The notes: generated from the letters alone by a model not told the origin. Positions 15,362-24,134 are shown, counted from the first letter of the stretch. The stretch is 31,370 nt of DNA from Candidatus Omnitrophica bacterium UBA6233 (GCA_002440965.1 DJWJ01000006.1:1-31370); one strand, 5' to 3'. Program-made: numbers and translations.

Positions 15362-15437
15362 GGGTGGGTAACGGGGATCGAACCCGCAACCTTTAGAGCC
15401 ACAGTCTAACGCTCTAACCAATTGAGCTATACCCACC
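15362..15437 (-). tRNA. tRNA-His (GTG)
   Basis: The acceptor arms GGTGGGT and ACCCACC pair fully. The anticodon stem TTAGA/TCTAA encloses loop CTGTGGC, giving anticodon GTG, and the T-arm reads GCGGGTTCGATCCCCGT. The discriminator is C, as expected for tRNA-His; CCA is not fully encoded. It is the first core-genome gene right of the mobile element, so it may mark the integration region. Confidence 0.95.
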
Positions 15438-15479
15438 ATTAATCTATTACTAAAAGATTACCACAAAAAAATAAATTTA

Positions 15480-16661
15480 CTATTGCTTATTATTTGTCGA
15501 ACTGCTTCCTGCATTAACAATTTCGCCTCCAATAGCGAATACTCCATCAATCATCGCCCGGCTTAGATCCGTGAAACTCCTTACCCCGTTTTCCATAATT
15601 TTAAGAGGCAAAGCCAAGGCGTTCTCCGGCTTCGGACTCAAAGCGCCGATGCCTTTCGAAATTTTATCCTCAAAAGCGCCTTTAAAACTTCCGAATCCGA
15701 ATTGCGGGCTATCCATCTTAGTCTTTATGGAAAACTTGAGTTCCACCTTCCCCTGATCAATAGTCTTAAACATATCCAAAACTTTATTGGTAAGTTTAGA
15801 AGCCCTTTCTTCTTCCTGTCCGGGCTCAAGCGGCTTACGCACCATGTCAGTCAGCTCCAGATGACAGTCGGCATTGATATTATTGTTCAAACCGTTGGCA
15901 TCGATCGTAAAATTAAGCTTTGCCTTTTCAATGCGCGCTTTCTCCAAATCTACCCAAGCAGAGTAATAAGGATATAAATAAATCGCATCGATATCTTTAA
16001 TCTTTAGCGTTACCTGCATATCTTTTTTAAAGAAATTAATCCAACCGTCGATATCCAATTTTCCAACGTCTTGCCCTTCTCTCCAGGGGATTTTGCCTTT
16101 AAGTTCGAAAGCGGTAGCTATTTTCCGCGGATAAAAAAAGAGGCTGTAAACCTTGCAACTTATATCTTTTAATACAATTTTTATCCCGTTTGGGCTTATG
16201 GTCTGGTCTATATAATTCACTACGCCATTTTCTATAATAATCTTTCTAAAACCAACAGGTAATAATTTTATTTCTTTGGGCATAGGGGAAACCGGCAATA
16301 TAACATCTTTACTTGTGCTTTCTTCCCTAACTACTACAACCGGAGTTTTAATAAAAGTAAATTCCGGAGAAACTATTTTAACGCTATTAAAAATTATCCT
16401 GCCGGTAAAAAAACTGAGCAGGTTTGAAGAAACGGAAATAGACTTAATTTTAGCCAAACCTTCGACTTTAAGATTTTTTAATTCCAGATTAAAAGCCGGG
16501 CTAAGATTAAAATACCCGATAGTGGTCTTCTTGCGGGTCAAATTCTCAATCTCTTTGGCAATAATCGCCTTGCCCGTCAAGATTAAAAATAGGTATATTG
16601 CCCCAAAAATTATCGCAAGGGTTATGATAACTAACCCTATGATTTTCTCTATTTTATTCAT
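15480..16661 (-). CDS. AsmA/DUF748-like membrane-anchored envelope protein
   Basis: About 393 residues. One N-terminal membrane helix (IIGLVIITLAIIFGAIYLFL) is followed by a long beta-rich region with no further membrane segment, so the body should lie in the periplasm. The features FNLSPAFNLELKNLKVEGL and repeated beta strands with I/V alternation resemble AsmA/DUF748 (TAM/Vps13-like repeating groove) proteins, some of which move lipids between inner and outer membrane. This would imply a diderm cell. I prefer ATG 16661 over the GTG at 16673. A short Asn/Ser-rich tail ends the protein. tRNA genes flank it on both sides. Family assignment is moderate, because these proteins diverge strongly. 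Confidence 0.75.
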   Translation of the reverse strand: MNKIEKIIGLVIITLAIIFGAIYLFLILTGKAIIAKEIENLTRKKTTIGYFNLSPAFNLELKNLKVEGLAKIKSISVSSNLLSFFTGRIIFNSVKIVSPEFTFIKTPVVVVREESTSKDVILPVSPMPKEIKLLPVGFRKIIIENGVVNYIDQTISPNGIKIVLKDISCKVYSLFFYPRKIATAFELKGKIPWREGQDVGKLDIDGWINFFKKDMQVTLKIKDIDAIYLYPYYSAWVDLEKARIEKAKLNFTIDANGLNNNINADCHLELTDMVRKPLEPGQEEERASKLTNKVLDMFKTIDQGKVELKFSIKTKMDSPQFGFGSFKGAFEDKISKGIGALSPKPENALALPLKIMENGVRSFTDLSRAMIDGVFAIGGEIVNAGSSSTNNKQ

Positions 16662-16701
16662 CCCTTGACCCACCCTAGAGACTACTTTACATACTGTTTT
16701 G

Positions 16702-16776
16702 TGCGCCTGGGCCGGATCGAACGGCCAAACCTACTGCTTAGAAGGCAGTTGCTCTATCCAATTGAGCTACAGGCGC
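16702..16776 (-). tRNA. tRNA-Arg (TCT)
   Basis: The acceptor arms GCGCCTG and CAGGCGC pair fully. The anticodon stem ACTGC/GCAGT encloses loop CTTCTAA, giving TCT, and the T-arm contains GTTCGATCC. CCA is not encoded. It lies 27 nt downstream of tRNA-Pro and was probably cut from the same precursor. Confidence 0.95.
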
Positions 16777-16803
16777 ATTATTTATTCAAATTGCAGATTT
16801 TAG

Positions 16804-16878
16804 TCGGGGCGACAGGATTTGAACCTGTGACTTCTTGCTCCCAAAGCAAGCGCTCTAGCCAAACTGAGCCACGCCCCG
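16804..16878 (-). tRNA. tRNA-Pro (TGG)
   Basis: The acceptor arms CGGGGCG and CGCCCCG pair fully. The anticodon stem CTTGC/GCAAG encloses loop TTTGGGA, giving TGG, and the T-arm contains GTTCAAATC. CCA is not encoded. It is the first gene after promoter 16961-16989. Confidence 0.95.
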
Positions 16879-16960
16879 TTTTGCCGCTTTTTTAAGTTCC
16901 GCAAAACGCTCCGAGCTTGTATTACACTAACGCAAGCCCAGAGCCATTGCCTAAAAAATT

Positions 16961-16989
16961 ATTATATCAACCGCCCTTGCGCTTAACAA
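16961..16989 (-). promoter_or_regulatory. Promoter of the tRNA-Pro/tRNA-Arg unit
   Basis: Minus-strand TTGTTA (16989-16984) and TATAAT (16966-16961) are spaced 17 bp. The -35 lies inside the last codons of rdgB and the -10 directly after its stop. It would give an approximately 75-nt leader before tRNA-Pro. Confidence 0.55.
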
Positions 16990-17575
16990 TATATTTCTTG
17001 ATAATTTTCTGGGCCTTTTTTAGCGCGCGATAACGATGACTCATCTTATGCTTTATGCGCTCGCCAAGTTCAGCGAAAGTCTTCTGGAATTTAGGAATAA
17101 CGAACAGCGGATCGTAACCGAATCCATATCGGCCCTTCAATTCAAAACCAATCAAGCCGCTGCATTTTCCTTCCACAACGCCAATCAACCCATCTCTATC
17201 CGCCAAAGCAACAGCGCAAACATAATGCGCTCTTCTTTTCTTTAGCGGCAAACCCTTAAGGAGTTTGAGCAATTTCGTATTATTCCGGATGTCATCCTTG
17301 TTTTTTCCCGAAAAACGCGCTGAGTAAATCCCCGGAGCGCCGTCTAACGCCTCAACGCAAAGTCCGGAATCCTCTCCGAGACTAAGCTTGCCGGTAACTC
17401 GTCCCACCTTAACCGCTTTTTTTACGGCATTCTCCTTAAAAGTCTTGCCGTTTTCAACAATCCTTGGGCTGATACCGCAATCTGCCAAAGAACTTATTCT
17501 CAATTTAAAATCTTTAAGAATATCTTTTATCTCTTGAAGTTTCTTTTTATTTTTAGTCGCTACTATTAATTCCAT
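16967..17575 (-). CDS. rdgB: RdgB/HAM1 non-canonical purine NTP pyrophosphatase
   Basis: A 202-residue protein with the HAM1 family signatures: the N-terminal substrate loop MELIVATKNKKKLQEI, TFKENAVKKA, the SLGEDSGLCVEALDGAPG catalytic region and GFGYDPLF. It hydrolyses ITP, dITP and XTP to monophosphates in the cytoplasm, keeping deaminated purines out of DNA and RNA. The length is usual for the family, with a basic tail. It starts directly after the rph stop codon, a common pairing, so the two are co-transcribed. Confidence 0.96.
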   Translation of the reverse strand: MELIVATKNKKKLQEIKDILKDFKLRISSLADCGISPRIVENGKTFKENAVKKAVKVGRVTGKLSLGEDSGLCVEALDGAPGIYSARFSGKNKDDIRNNTKLLKLLKGLPLKKRRAHYVCAVALADRDGLIGVVEGKCSGLIGFELKGRYGFGYDPLFVIPKFQKTFAELGERIKHKMSHRYRALKKAQKIIKKYIVKRKGG

Positions 17576-18289
17576 TTATATCAAATCACCGACTAGTTTA
17601 CGCTGTATACTAAACAAATCTTCGATTCCTTTCTGGGCAAGCCCGAGCAATTTGTCCATCTTCTCTTTTGAGAAAGGTTTGCGTTCGGCTGTCCCCTGGA
17701 TCTCGATAAACTCCCCATTGCCGGTCATAACGACATTCATATCCACTTCGGCCTTAGAATCCTCTTCGTAGCACAGATCCAAAAGCATTTCTCCATTCAC
17801 GATTCCCAAGCTGATTGCGGCGACGTAGTCACTAATTGGAATCTCTTTTATCAATCCGGACTTCTTGAGCTTATGCAACGCATCAACCAAAGCAATGAAA
17901 CTTCCGGTAATGGCGGCGGTGCGAGTCCCGCCATCCCCTTGTATTACGTCACAATCCAGCCAAATGCAACGCTCGCCCAAAGATTTCATATCAGTAACAG
18001 TGCGCAGGGACCTGCCGACAAGCCTCTGTATTTCATATGTCCGTCCGGAATCTTTTCCTCTTGGGATACGCTTATCGCAGGAGCGCGGAAGCATTCCGTA
18101 TTCAGCAGTAACCCAACCGGTTCCGCTCCCCCTTAAAAACGGAGGCACGCTTTCTTCTACCGAAGCAGTGCAGATAACTTTTGTATTTCCAAATTCAATA
18201 AGGCAAGAACCTTCCGGATATTTGATGTAATTACGGGTAATATTTACTTTCCTTATTTTATCCTGCCCCCTGCCGTCAAAACGCGCCAT
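17576..18289 (-). CDS. rph: Ribonuclease PH
   Basis: A 237-residue phosphorolytic exoribonuclease that trims the 3' ends of tRNA precursors. Conserved features are the N-terminal RFDGRGQDKIRKV, the GWVTAEYGMLPRS segment, RGKDSGRTYEIQRLVGRSLR (tRNA-binding arginines), LDCDVIQGDGGTRTAAITG (phosphate site) and DLCYEEDSKAEVDMNVVM. The length matches functional enzymes, unlike the truncated K-12 allele. It is followed without a gap by rdgB. Several tRNA genes nearby lack an encoded CCA, so 3' maturation by enzymes such as this one plus CCA addition is needed. Confidence 0.97.
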   Translation of the reverse strand: MARFDGRGQDKIRKVNITRNYIKYPEGSCLIEFGNTKVICTASVEESVPPFLRGSGTGWVTAEYGMLPRSCDKRIPRGKDSGRTYEIQRLVGRSLRTVTDMKSLGERCIWLDCDVIQGDGGTRTAAITGSFIALVDALHKLKKSGLIKEIPISDYVAAISLGIVNGEMLLDLCYEEDSKAEVDMNVVMTGNGEFIEIQGTAERKPFSKEKMDKLLGLAQKGIEDLFSIQRKLVGDLI

Positions 18290-18309
18290 AAATCCCTCGC
18301 TTTCTAGAA

Positions 18310-19695
18310 TTATTCAAAAACACAGACCCTGTTTCTGCCTTGAGACTTTGCCTTATATAAAGCCTGATCAACGCAAGACACCAAATCATCTTTACTCATA
18401 TCTACCTTATAGCTGGCAACACCGCCGCTCACTGTTATGCCTATTGCCCGGGTAGCCTCCTTGATTTTCTCCGCCACAATCATCGCGCCTTGAGTATCGG
18501 TATCAGGTAAAATGATCATGAACTCTTCGCCTCCATAACGGCTGACGATATCCACTTTACGGCTATACTTCTTCATCGTAGCGGCAAAACTTTTTAAAAC
18601 CCTATCTCCTTCCAGATGGCCATGGTTATCATTGTAGGCCTTAAAGAAATCAACATCAAACATTATCAGGCTTAAAGGATGCTTGTACCGTTGAACACGT
18701 AAAATCTCCAGCTGAAGTTGCTCCTGAAAGTGGCGATGATTAAAAATATTGGTTAATGAGTCCTCAATTACCAGAGATGACAATTTCTCATACAAACGTA
18801 TACTCTCAATTTGCATCACGGTCTGATGCGCCACAAGAGATAAATACCTTAAATCATCCTGCGTAAAGATTTCTGTCTTGGCTATTTTATCGGTAACGTT
18901 CATTACCCCGATTATGCGGGTATCTATTTTAAGAGGCAATGAAACAAAAGATTTGGTCCTATATCTGGCCTCTTTTGCATAAGTTTTAAACCTGGGGTCG
19001 CTATCGATATCAGTAACAAGCAAAGCTTCCCCTTCCTGAGCAACCCATCCGGAAATCAACTTGCCGATTTTTACGCGCCAGTTTATTTTTTCTTTATCCA
19101 GACCTTTTGAACCCTTAAGGACCAACTCGCCCGCAGATTCATCTATTATCATCAACGAAGCTTTTTCTGCTTCAGCAATCTTAACTGCCATTTCAGCAAC
19201 AAAATCCGTCAACCCTTCCAGATTTAAGATCCCGCCTATCTGCCTGTTTACCTGTAAAATAACCCCCAATTTTTGTTTTTCCTTTTCCAGATGCTCCAGT
19301 AAACATCTATTATTGAAAACCAATTTTTGTTTCTCGATACCGCGTTTAATCATCAACTTCAGGTAATCGATATCAAAAGGCTTAATAATATAATCGTGAG
19401 CCCCCGCTTTCAATGCCTCTATCGCCGAAGGGATACTGGCATAGCCGGTAAATATAATAAAACAGGTTTCGGGTGACCGCTGCCTAAAGTCCCGCAAAAG
19501 TTCAATGCCATTAGCATCGGACAACATTAAATCCAAAAGCACAACATTAAAGAAACGCTCCTTTACCTGCTCAATAGCCAAAGCGCCTTTATCGACAGCG
19601 ATAACGTCGTATCCGTCATTATCCAAGACTAACTTTAGATTCTTACAGATTGTCTTATCGTCATCAACGATAAGAATATGATTTTCATTATTCAT
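18310..19695 (-). CDS. Response regulator with GAF and GGDEF domains (diguanylate cyclase)
   Basis: 461 residues in three parts. The receiver domain (about 5-118) has acidic residues D11-D13, phospho-acceptor D55 in VVLLDLML, T83 and K105. A GAF-type sensor domain follows (about 155-300). The C-terminal diguanylate cyclase has the GGEEF active site (388-392). An inhibitory I-site RxxD (RKVD, 379-382) sits exactly five residues before it, so product feedback inhibition is expected. It makes cyclic di-GMP when phosphorylated. It lies 72 nt downstream of a histidine kinase on the same strand, its likely partner, so the pair would link an extracytoplasmic signal to c-di-GMP-controlled behaviour. 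No motility or polysaccharide genes lie nearby to suggest the output. Confidence 0.95.
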   Translation of the reverse strand: MNNENHILIVDDDKTICKNLKLVLDNDGYDVIAVDKGALAIEQVKERFFNVVLLDLMLSDANGIELLRDFRQRSPETCFIIFTGYASIPSAIEALKAGAHDYIIKPFDIDYLKLMIKRGIEKQKLVFNNRCLLEHLEKEKQKLGVILQVNRQIGGILNLEGLTDFVAEMAVKIAEAEKASLMIIDESAGELVLKGSKGLDKEKINWRVKIGKLISGWVAQEGEALLVTDIDSDPRFKTYAKEARYRTKSFVSLPLKIDTRIIGVMNVTDKIAKTEIFTQDDLRYLSLVAHQTVMQIESIRLYEKLSSLVIEDSLTNIFNHRHFQEQLQLEILRVQRYKHPLSLIMFDVDFFKAYNDNHGHLEGDRVLKSFAATMKKYSRKVDIVSRYGGEEFMIILPDTDTQGAMIVAEKIKEATRAIGITVSGGVASYKVDMSKDDLVSCVDQALYKAKSQGRNRVCVFE

Positions 19696-19767
19696 TATAC
19701 CTGACCATTGTTATTGCTTAAGTTATTAAGGATACCAAGAATAGCGTCAATATTAAACAGCAACCTT

Positions 19768-21600
19768 TTAGCCGAGGCCTCTTAAGGGCAACTTCACAAT
19801 AAAACTCGTTGTCTTATTTAATCCTGCCTTAACTTCAACGGTGCCGCCATGTTTCTCGACTATCTCCTTAATGATGCATAATCCTAATCCCAAACCCTTG
19901 CTTTTAGTGGTAAAGAACGGAATAAAGAGTTTTTCCAGGTTTTCCTCGGGGATGCCTAAACCGTTATCAATCACTTCCGCTTCCAGGAATTTTTCGCTCT
20001 GCCTCGTGATAAGGGTCAATTCCCCTCCTTCCGGCATAGCCTGAACAGCATTAATCACTAAATTCAAGAAGACTTCCTTCATCTGGACCTTATCTACGTT
20101 TACTACCGGGATATTTGGGTCTAACTCTTTAATCACCTCTATTTTTTTAAACAATCCCTGCTTTTCGAGAGAAGCCAATGCATCTTCAATTATCTGATTT
20201 AAATCCGCTTCACCGAGAAGGATATTTTTTGGCCGGGTAAAATTCAAAACACCTTCAATAATATTGTTGGCATGGCCTATTTCTTCTTCAATATCCCGAA
20301 ACGATTGGGGCAACTCGGGATGATTTTTAGCAATCTTTCCCTTTAAATAATATGCGCTGGTCTGAATTCCGGCAAAAACGTTCTTTAATTCATGGCTTAA
20401 GACTGCGGCCATTCTTCCGATTGCCGCCATCCTCTCAGATTGAATTAAGCGCTTTTCTGTTTCCATCAGTTCTTTGGTCGCCGCCTGTAATCGGGATATC
20501 ATCTTATTAAAGTAATCGCTCAATTCTTCTATTTCGTCTTTAGAATTAACTTTGATACGATGCTCATAATTTCCTTTTATCACCGCTTCCATACCCGATC
20601 TCAATTTCCTAATGGCAAATACAATACTTCCACCCCTATAAAAACCGAATATCAAAGCTAAAACAACAGAACACAACACAGCAATGATAAACATCTTTGT
20701 GAGGCTGTCCCTTAACCAAAAAACGGACTTCTCGGGAAGACCTATGCCGAGAATACCTATTATTCTTTTATCTCCGTTAAAAATCGGAGTATAGGCGGCT
20801 AAATACTTTTCTTTCATTACCCATATATGGCCTATATAATCTTTACCTTCCTCAAGCACATATTTTGCCCTGGCCGAATCAAATTTGCTGCCGATGGCAT
20901 ATTCGTTCCCTTGAGAAGGCACATTCGAGCAAATCCTCGTATTTCCCATAAAAATACTAGAGACTAAACCGGTGTCTTTCTTTATCAATTCGACAATTAT
21001 ACCGTTATTGTTATTCAACAGGTAACCGGCAACCATCGAACCTATAACGATCTCATTTTGGTTGATCACCGGAAAAGTTGACCTGATAATAAGCGCTTCT
21101 GTATTTTCTATCCCGGGAATCTCTGCCTTATCAAGAAGCCCGAATTTATTCAACTCTTCCGCGCTTAAAATTTCGGTAGATACGTTGAATTGTCCTTTGA
21201 ATAAAGCTTTATGCACATATGGATCCCTGGCTAAACTGCGGCCTTCCAATTCCGGGTTATTCATAGAAACAATAACCTTGCCCCTCTTATCAGTAACAAT
21301 AAAGAAATCCAGCTTGTTGCTTTTCACAACCTTGCGGTATTCATTCTTCAATAAATCAATCTGGTCTTCATTTATTAAGGTGTAGACCCTTCTATTCTGG
21401 TCCCTGACAATGTATTTCAAACCGCCGCATACGTTGTCATAGATACTCATCGAAACGCTTAAACCGTTCTTTAACCTCTCGCGCATATCATTGATTGCCA
21501 TTTTATCCAAAAAGAAAATTGCGATAACTGCCAGAATAATCAGAGGCAATGTCGAGGTTATCAATAGCACCTGGACTAATTTATGTTGTATTTTTCCCAT
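19768..21600 (-). CDS. Cache-domain membrane sensor histidine kinase
   Basis: 610 residues. Membrane helix 1 is at about 10-31 and helix 2 at about 303-321. Between them is an extracytoplasmic region of some 270 residues with the pattern of a double cache sensor (FFIVTDKRGKVIVS, SLARDPYV, AAYTPIFNGDKRIIGILGIGLP). A HAMP linker follows (about 322-375), then the dimerisation domain with phospho-acceptor His 403 in LSHELKN, and a catalytic ATPase domain with N box (NLVINAVQAM), G1 (DNGLGIP), F box (FIPFFTTK) and G2 (GLGLGL). The HELKN form is typical of NtrB/ZraS-like kinases. The likely partner is the REC-GAF-GGDEF protein directly downstream. The ligand is not predictable, though cache domains often bind small organic acids or amino acids. 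Confidence 0.94.
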   Translation of the reverse strand: MGKIQHKLVQVLLITSTLPLIILAVIAIFFLDKMAINDMRERLKNGLSVSMSIYDNVCGGLKYIVRDQNRRVYTLINEDQIDLLKNEYRKVVKSNKLDFFIVTDKRGKVIVSMNNPELEGRSLARDPYVHKALFKGQFNVSTEILSAEELNKFGLLDKAEIPGIENTEALIIRSTFPVINQNEIVIGSMVAGYLLNNNNGIIVELIKKDTGLVSSIFMGNTRICSNVPSQGNEYAIGSKFDSARAKYVLEEGKDYIGHIWVMKEKYLAAYTPIFNGDKRIIGILGIGLPEKSVFWLRDSLTKMFIIAVLCSVVLALIFGFYRGGSIVFAIRKLRSGMEAVIKGNYEHRIKVNSKDEIEELSDYFNKMISRLQAATKELMETEKRLIQSERMAAIGRMAAVLSHELKNVFAGIQTSAYYLKGKIAKNHPELPQSFRDIEEEIGHANNIIEGVLNFTRPKNILLGEADLNQIIEDALASLEKQGLFKKIEVIKELDPNIPVVNVDKVQMKEVFLNLVINAVQAMPEGGELTLITRQSEKFLEAEVIDNGLGIPEENLEKLFIPFFTTKSKGLGLGLCIIKEIVEKHGGTVEVKAGLNKTTSFIVKLPLRGLG

Positions 21601-21666
21601 GTTTATATTCTATTTGAATACTATTTGCAACCTTAACCTTAATAATAAGTGCCGCATTGATCCGGG

Positions 21667-22203
21667 CTAAAAACGGTAAACGCTTCTCCCCTGAGCATCA
21701 ATACCTACAATCAAAGGAAAATCTTTTACTTCTAATTTTAAAATCGCTTCCGGGCCTAAATCCGGATACGCCACTGGCCTTACCTTTTTAACGCATCTTG
21801 AAATAAGCGCTCCGCATCCGGCAGGAGCCAAAAAATATATTGCTTTGTATTTTTTAATCAGCATCCTTACATCTTTGGAGCGGCTTCCCTTGCCAATCAT
21901 CCCCTTTAAACCTTTTCTAAGCAAAAAAGGGGTAAACGCGTCCATACGTTTACTTGTTGTTGGACCGCAGGAACCGATAACCTTTCCTTTTGGGGTTTTT
22001 GCCGGGCCACAGTAATAAATTACTGCATTTTTAATATCAAAAGGCAATTCTCTTCTTGTGCCTTTACCTCTACCTAAGTTTTCTAGCATTCTTTTATGCG
22101 CCTGATCCCGAGCAGTATAAATATAGCCGCTCAACAAAACCTCATCCCCGGCTCGTAAAACAAGTATATCCTTCTGGTTTAAAGGAGAAATTATTTTTTT
22201 CAT
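21667..22203 (-). CDS. Class I fumarate hydratase, beta (C-terminal) subunit
   Basis: 178 residues matching the C-terminal domain of two-part iron-sulfur fumarases/tartrate dehydratases. Features are GDEVLLSGYIYTARDQAHKR near the N-terminus, VIYYCGPAK, GSCGPTTSKRMD and KGMIGKGSRS. It completes the active site of the alpha subunit and does not bind the cluster itself. The start overlaps the stop of the alpha subunit (ATGA type), giving 1:1 coupled translation. The pair interconverts fumarate and malate in the cytoplasm and, because the cluster is oxygen-sensitive, suits an anaerobic or microaerobic life. L-tartrate dehydratase activity is an alternative, but no tartrate genes are near. Confidence 0.93.
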   Translation of the reverse strand: MKKIISPLNQKDILVLRAGDEVLLSGYIYTARDQAHKRMLENLGRGKGTRRELPFDIKNAVIYYCGPAKTPKGKVIGSCGPTTSKRMDAFTPFLLRKGLKGMIGKGSRSKDVRMLIKKYKAIYFLAPAGCGALISRCVKKVRPVAYPDLGPEAILKLEVKDFPLIVGIDAQGRSVYRF

Positions 22204-23021
22204 AGCGTAGCGCTTGCGCTCCTTAAAGCATGGCAGCTTAGATTCAAGGCAACCGGAAGTCCGGCGATATGCGTAGGATAGCTTTCGATTTTAATCGCTA
22301 GACACGTGACCTTCCCGCCAAAACCCATTGGGCCGATGTGTAATTTTCCGATTTCCCTCTCCAGATCCCGCTCAAATGCGGTTCTTTTAGCGTTAATATT
22401 TTTCAGCAATGCTACTTTAGCCAAAAATCCGGCATAATCCGCGCTCCCGCCGATACCAACTCCGAGGATATAAGGCGGACAGGCATCTGCGCCGCTAGAC
22501 TTGACCGCATTAACTATAAAATCTTTAATTTCTTTTAAGGGAGCAGTAGGATTAAACATCTTTAGCTGCGATTTATTTTCACAACCAAACCCCTTCGGTA
22601 AAACTGTCAGCTTTAATTTGCTGCCCCGGGTTATATCTATATGAACAATCGCTCCTTTATATGCCGGTTTACCCCTTTGAAGAGGATCCCGGATAATCGA
22701 CTCCCTGAAATTCCCCCTCTTATATCCAAGCTCAATCCCTCTAAGGACAGCTTTCTTGAAGTCACCCGTAATTCTTACTTCCTGCCCCAATTCCACAAAA
22801 ACAATCGGTAACCCCGTATCCTGACAAATAGCCAACTTTTCTTTTCGGGCTATGCGGGCATTCTCGATTATTGCTCCAAGCGCCTTCTTTGCCCGGATAT
22901 TTTTTTCCTGATTATAAACCGACTTAAGTTTACGCAATAAATCCTGCCTCAAGACGCAATTAGCCTTTACGCATAAATCCGCCACGGTATCGATAATCTT
23001 TTTAGCCTTTATGCTTTTCAT
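22200..23021 (-). CDS. Class I fumarate hydratase, alpha (Fe-S) subunit
   Basis: 273 residues, the expected size for the split archaeal/bacterial type alpha subunit. Three conserved cysteines, C66 (AICQDTG), C147 (GFGCENKS) and C181 (ADACPPY), should hold the 4Fe-4S cluster whose open iron activates the substrate. The region VGIGGSADYAGFLAK and the HIGPMGFGGK motif are also characteristic. It forms the catalytic half with the beta subunit downstream, by an ATGA overlap. Upstream it overlaps queF in the same way. This places a central-carbon enzyme in the queuosine/cell-wall operon, a grouping without obvious biochemical logic. Confidence 0.94.
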   Translation of the reverse strand: MKSIKAKKIIDTVADLCVKANCVLRQDLLRKLKSVYNQEKNIRAKKALGAIIENARIARKEKLAICQDTGLPIVFVELGQEVRITGDFKKAVLRGIELGYKRGNFRESIIRDPLQRGKPAYKGAIVHIDITRGSKLKLTVLPKGFGCENKSQLKMFNPTAPLKEIKDFIVNAVKSSGADACPPYILGVGIGGSADYAGFLAKVALLKNINAKRTAFERDLEREIGKLHIGPMGFGGKVTCLAIKIESYPTHIAGLPVALNLSCHALRSASATL

Positions 23022-23458
23022 TTTGCCTCTCTGCGCATACCGTTTCCATACTCTCGCACAACCGTCGTCTTGATCCCTCCGCGGGGATTAAATTCACTGG
23101 TTATCCTTGCCCAACGCGGCCTGCAAGCCTTTACAAAATCCTCGAGCATTTTATTTGTCAGGTGCTCATGAAAAATACCGATATTCCGGTAAAATATCGT
23201 ATACATCTTAAGAGATTTGAGTTCAATGCAAAATTCCAACGGTGAATATTCTATTTTTATGGCAGCAAAATCCGGAAGTCCTGTCTTAGGACAGATACAG
23301 GTAAACTCCGGTATTTCCATTACGATTGTATATTCTTTATCCGAATATTGATTTTTCCAAATTTCGATTTTCGGCGTCTTGAGGCTCCGAATATCTTTTT
23401 GTAGCCCTTCATATGACGAATGGTTTTGAATTTTGACTTTTGAATTTTGAGTTCTCAT
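23018..23458 (-). CDS. queF: NADPH-dependent preQ0 reductase QueF
   Basis: 146 residues, the short unimodular form. Catalytic Cys 56 and Asp 63 lie in the FTCICPKTGLPDF segment; substrate-binding Glu 79 lies in IELKSLKMY; the fold end has EFNPRGGI. It reduces the nitrile of preQ0 to preQ1, the last step before tRNA insertion. The first 20 or so residues (rich in N, S, K and Q) come from a low-complexity stretch of the form AATTCAAAA/GTCAAAATTC, so the true start may lie a little further in. The start overlaps the stop of queE. With queE, queC and queD next to it, only GTP cyclohydrolase and the tRNA-guanine transglycosylase are missing from the local pathway. Confidence 0.95.
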   Translation of the reverse strand: MRTQNSKVKIQNHSSYEGLQKDIRSLKTPKIEIWKNQYSDKEYTIVMEIPEFTCICPKTGLPDFAAIKIEYSPLEFCIELKSLKMYTIFYRNIGIFHEHLTNKMLEDFVKACRPRWARITSEFNPRGGIKTTVVREYGNGMRREAK

Positions 23459-24126
23459 CTTACTCCTATCACCTTATGAATCTGGTTCACTAAACAAACA
23501 GTTACTCTCTCTTCTCTGCACAACTCTTTGAATTTAGCCAATTTATCGCGTAAGTGCGCTTTGTCTTCATTGCTATCCGGTTGCAGGACCAAAACCGCCC
23601 CCTGCGCGGTTTCCCGCATCAATCTCAAACCCCTTCTCAAATCCTCTTCTTGCGTGTCTCGGGAAATGACCGCCTTTAAAAAAACTTCGCGCTGGGAAGC
23701 AGTCTCTAAAAATAACCTGTGCTCCTCCCAAAAACCGTTTAATCCGGTTGAACTGGGCAGCTTAAGATCCATAGCTATAATATCTACGTAATCAATAATT
23801 TCTTTTAATTCTTCATAAAGCGTGCCATTGGTTTCCAAATAATTACGGAAGTTGCCTTTACGGGTAAGCTTAAGCATTTCCTTAAGAAAATCTTTCTGCA
23901 ATAGCGGCTCTCCTCCGGTAAATGAAACCGAATGATACTTATCTTGATACAATTTTAACTCTTCGAATAATTCTTCCGGCTCATACTCCATAAAACTGGA
24001 TATTTTGGTATCGCAGAATTTACACCCCAGGTTGCAACCATAGAAACGCACAAATATCTGTTTTTCTCCCAGATATAAGCCTTCGCCCTGAATGCTGTCG
24101 AAAACTTCCGCTATTCTTCCTCTCAT
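23455..24126 (-). CDS. queE: 7-carboxy-7-deazaguanine synthase QueE (radical SAM)
   Basis: 223 residues. The radical SAM cluster motif CNLGCKFC is at 31-38 (C31, C35, C38), preceded by SIQGEGLYLGEKQIFVRFYG, a hallmark of QueE. SFTGGEPLLQ follows as the SAM-binding GGE motif. It rearranges 6-carboxytetrahydropterin (from QueD) into 7-carboxy-7-deazaguanine for QueC. The gene sits 8 nt downstream of queC and overlaps queF by 4 nt. Confidence 0.96.
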   Translation of the reverse strand: MRGRIAEVFDSIQGEGLYLGEKQIFVRFYGCNLGCKFCDTKISSFMEYEPEELFEELKLYQDKYHSVSFTGGEPLLQKDFLKEMLKLTRKGNFRNYLETNGTLYEELKEIIDYVDIIAMDLKLPSSTGLNGFWEEHRLFLETASQREVFLKAVISRDTQEEDLRRGLRLMRETAQGAVLVLQPDSNEDKAHLRDKLAKFKELCREERVTVCLVNQIHKVIGVR

Positions 24127-24134
24127 ACTTTAAC

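Noticed and set aside
15134..15371. Two open frames of 65 codons on opposite strands
   Set aside because: Both run through the tRNA-His terminator hairpin, and the plus frame enters the 3' end of the tRNA; neither resembles a protein family.
16665..16895. Plus-strand open frame of 76 codons (contains VGATGFEPVTS)
   Set aside because: It is the antisense translation of tRNA-Arg and tRNA-Pro; this peptide is a well-known annotation artefact.
21602..21630. TTGCAA-17-TATAAA before the histidine kinase
   Set aside because: The -10 box ends only one nt before ATG 21600, so transcription would start inside the coding region. No nearby in-frame alternative start makes this workable.
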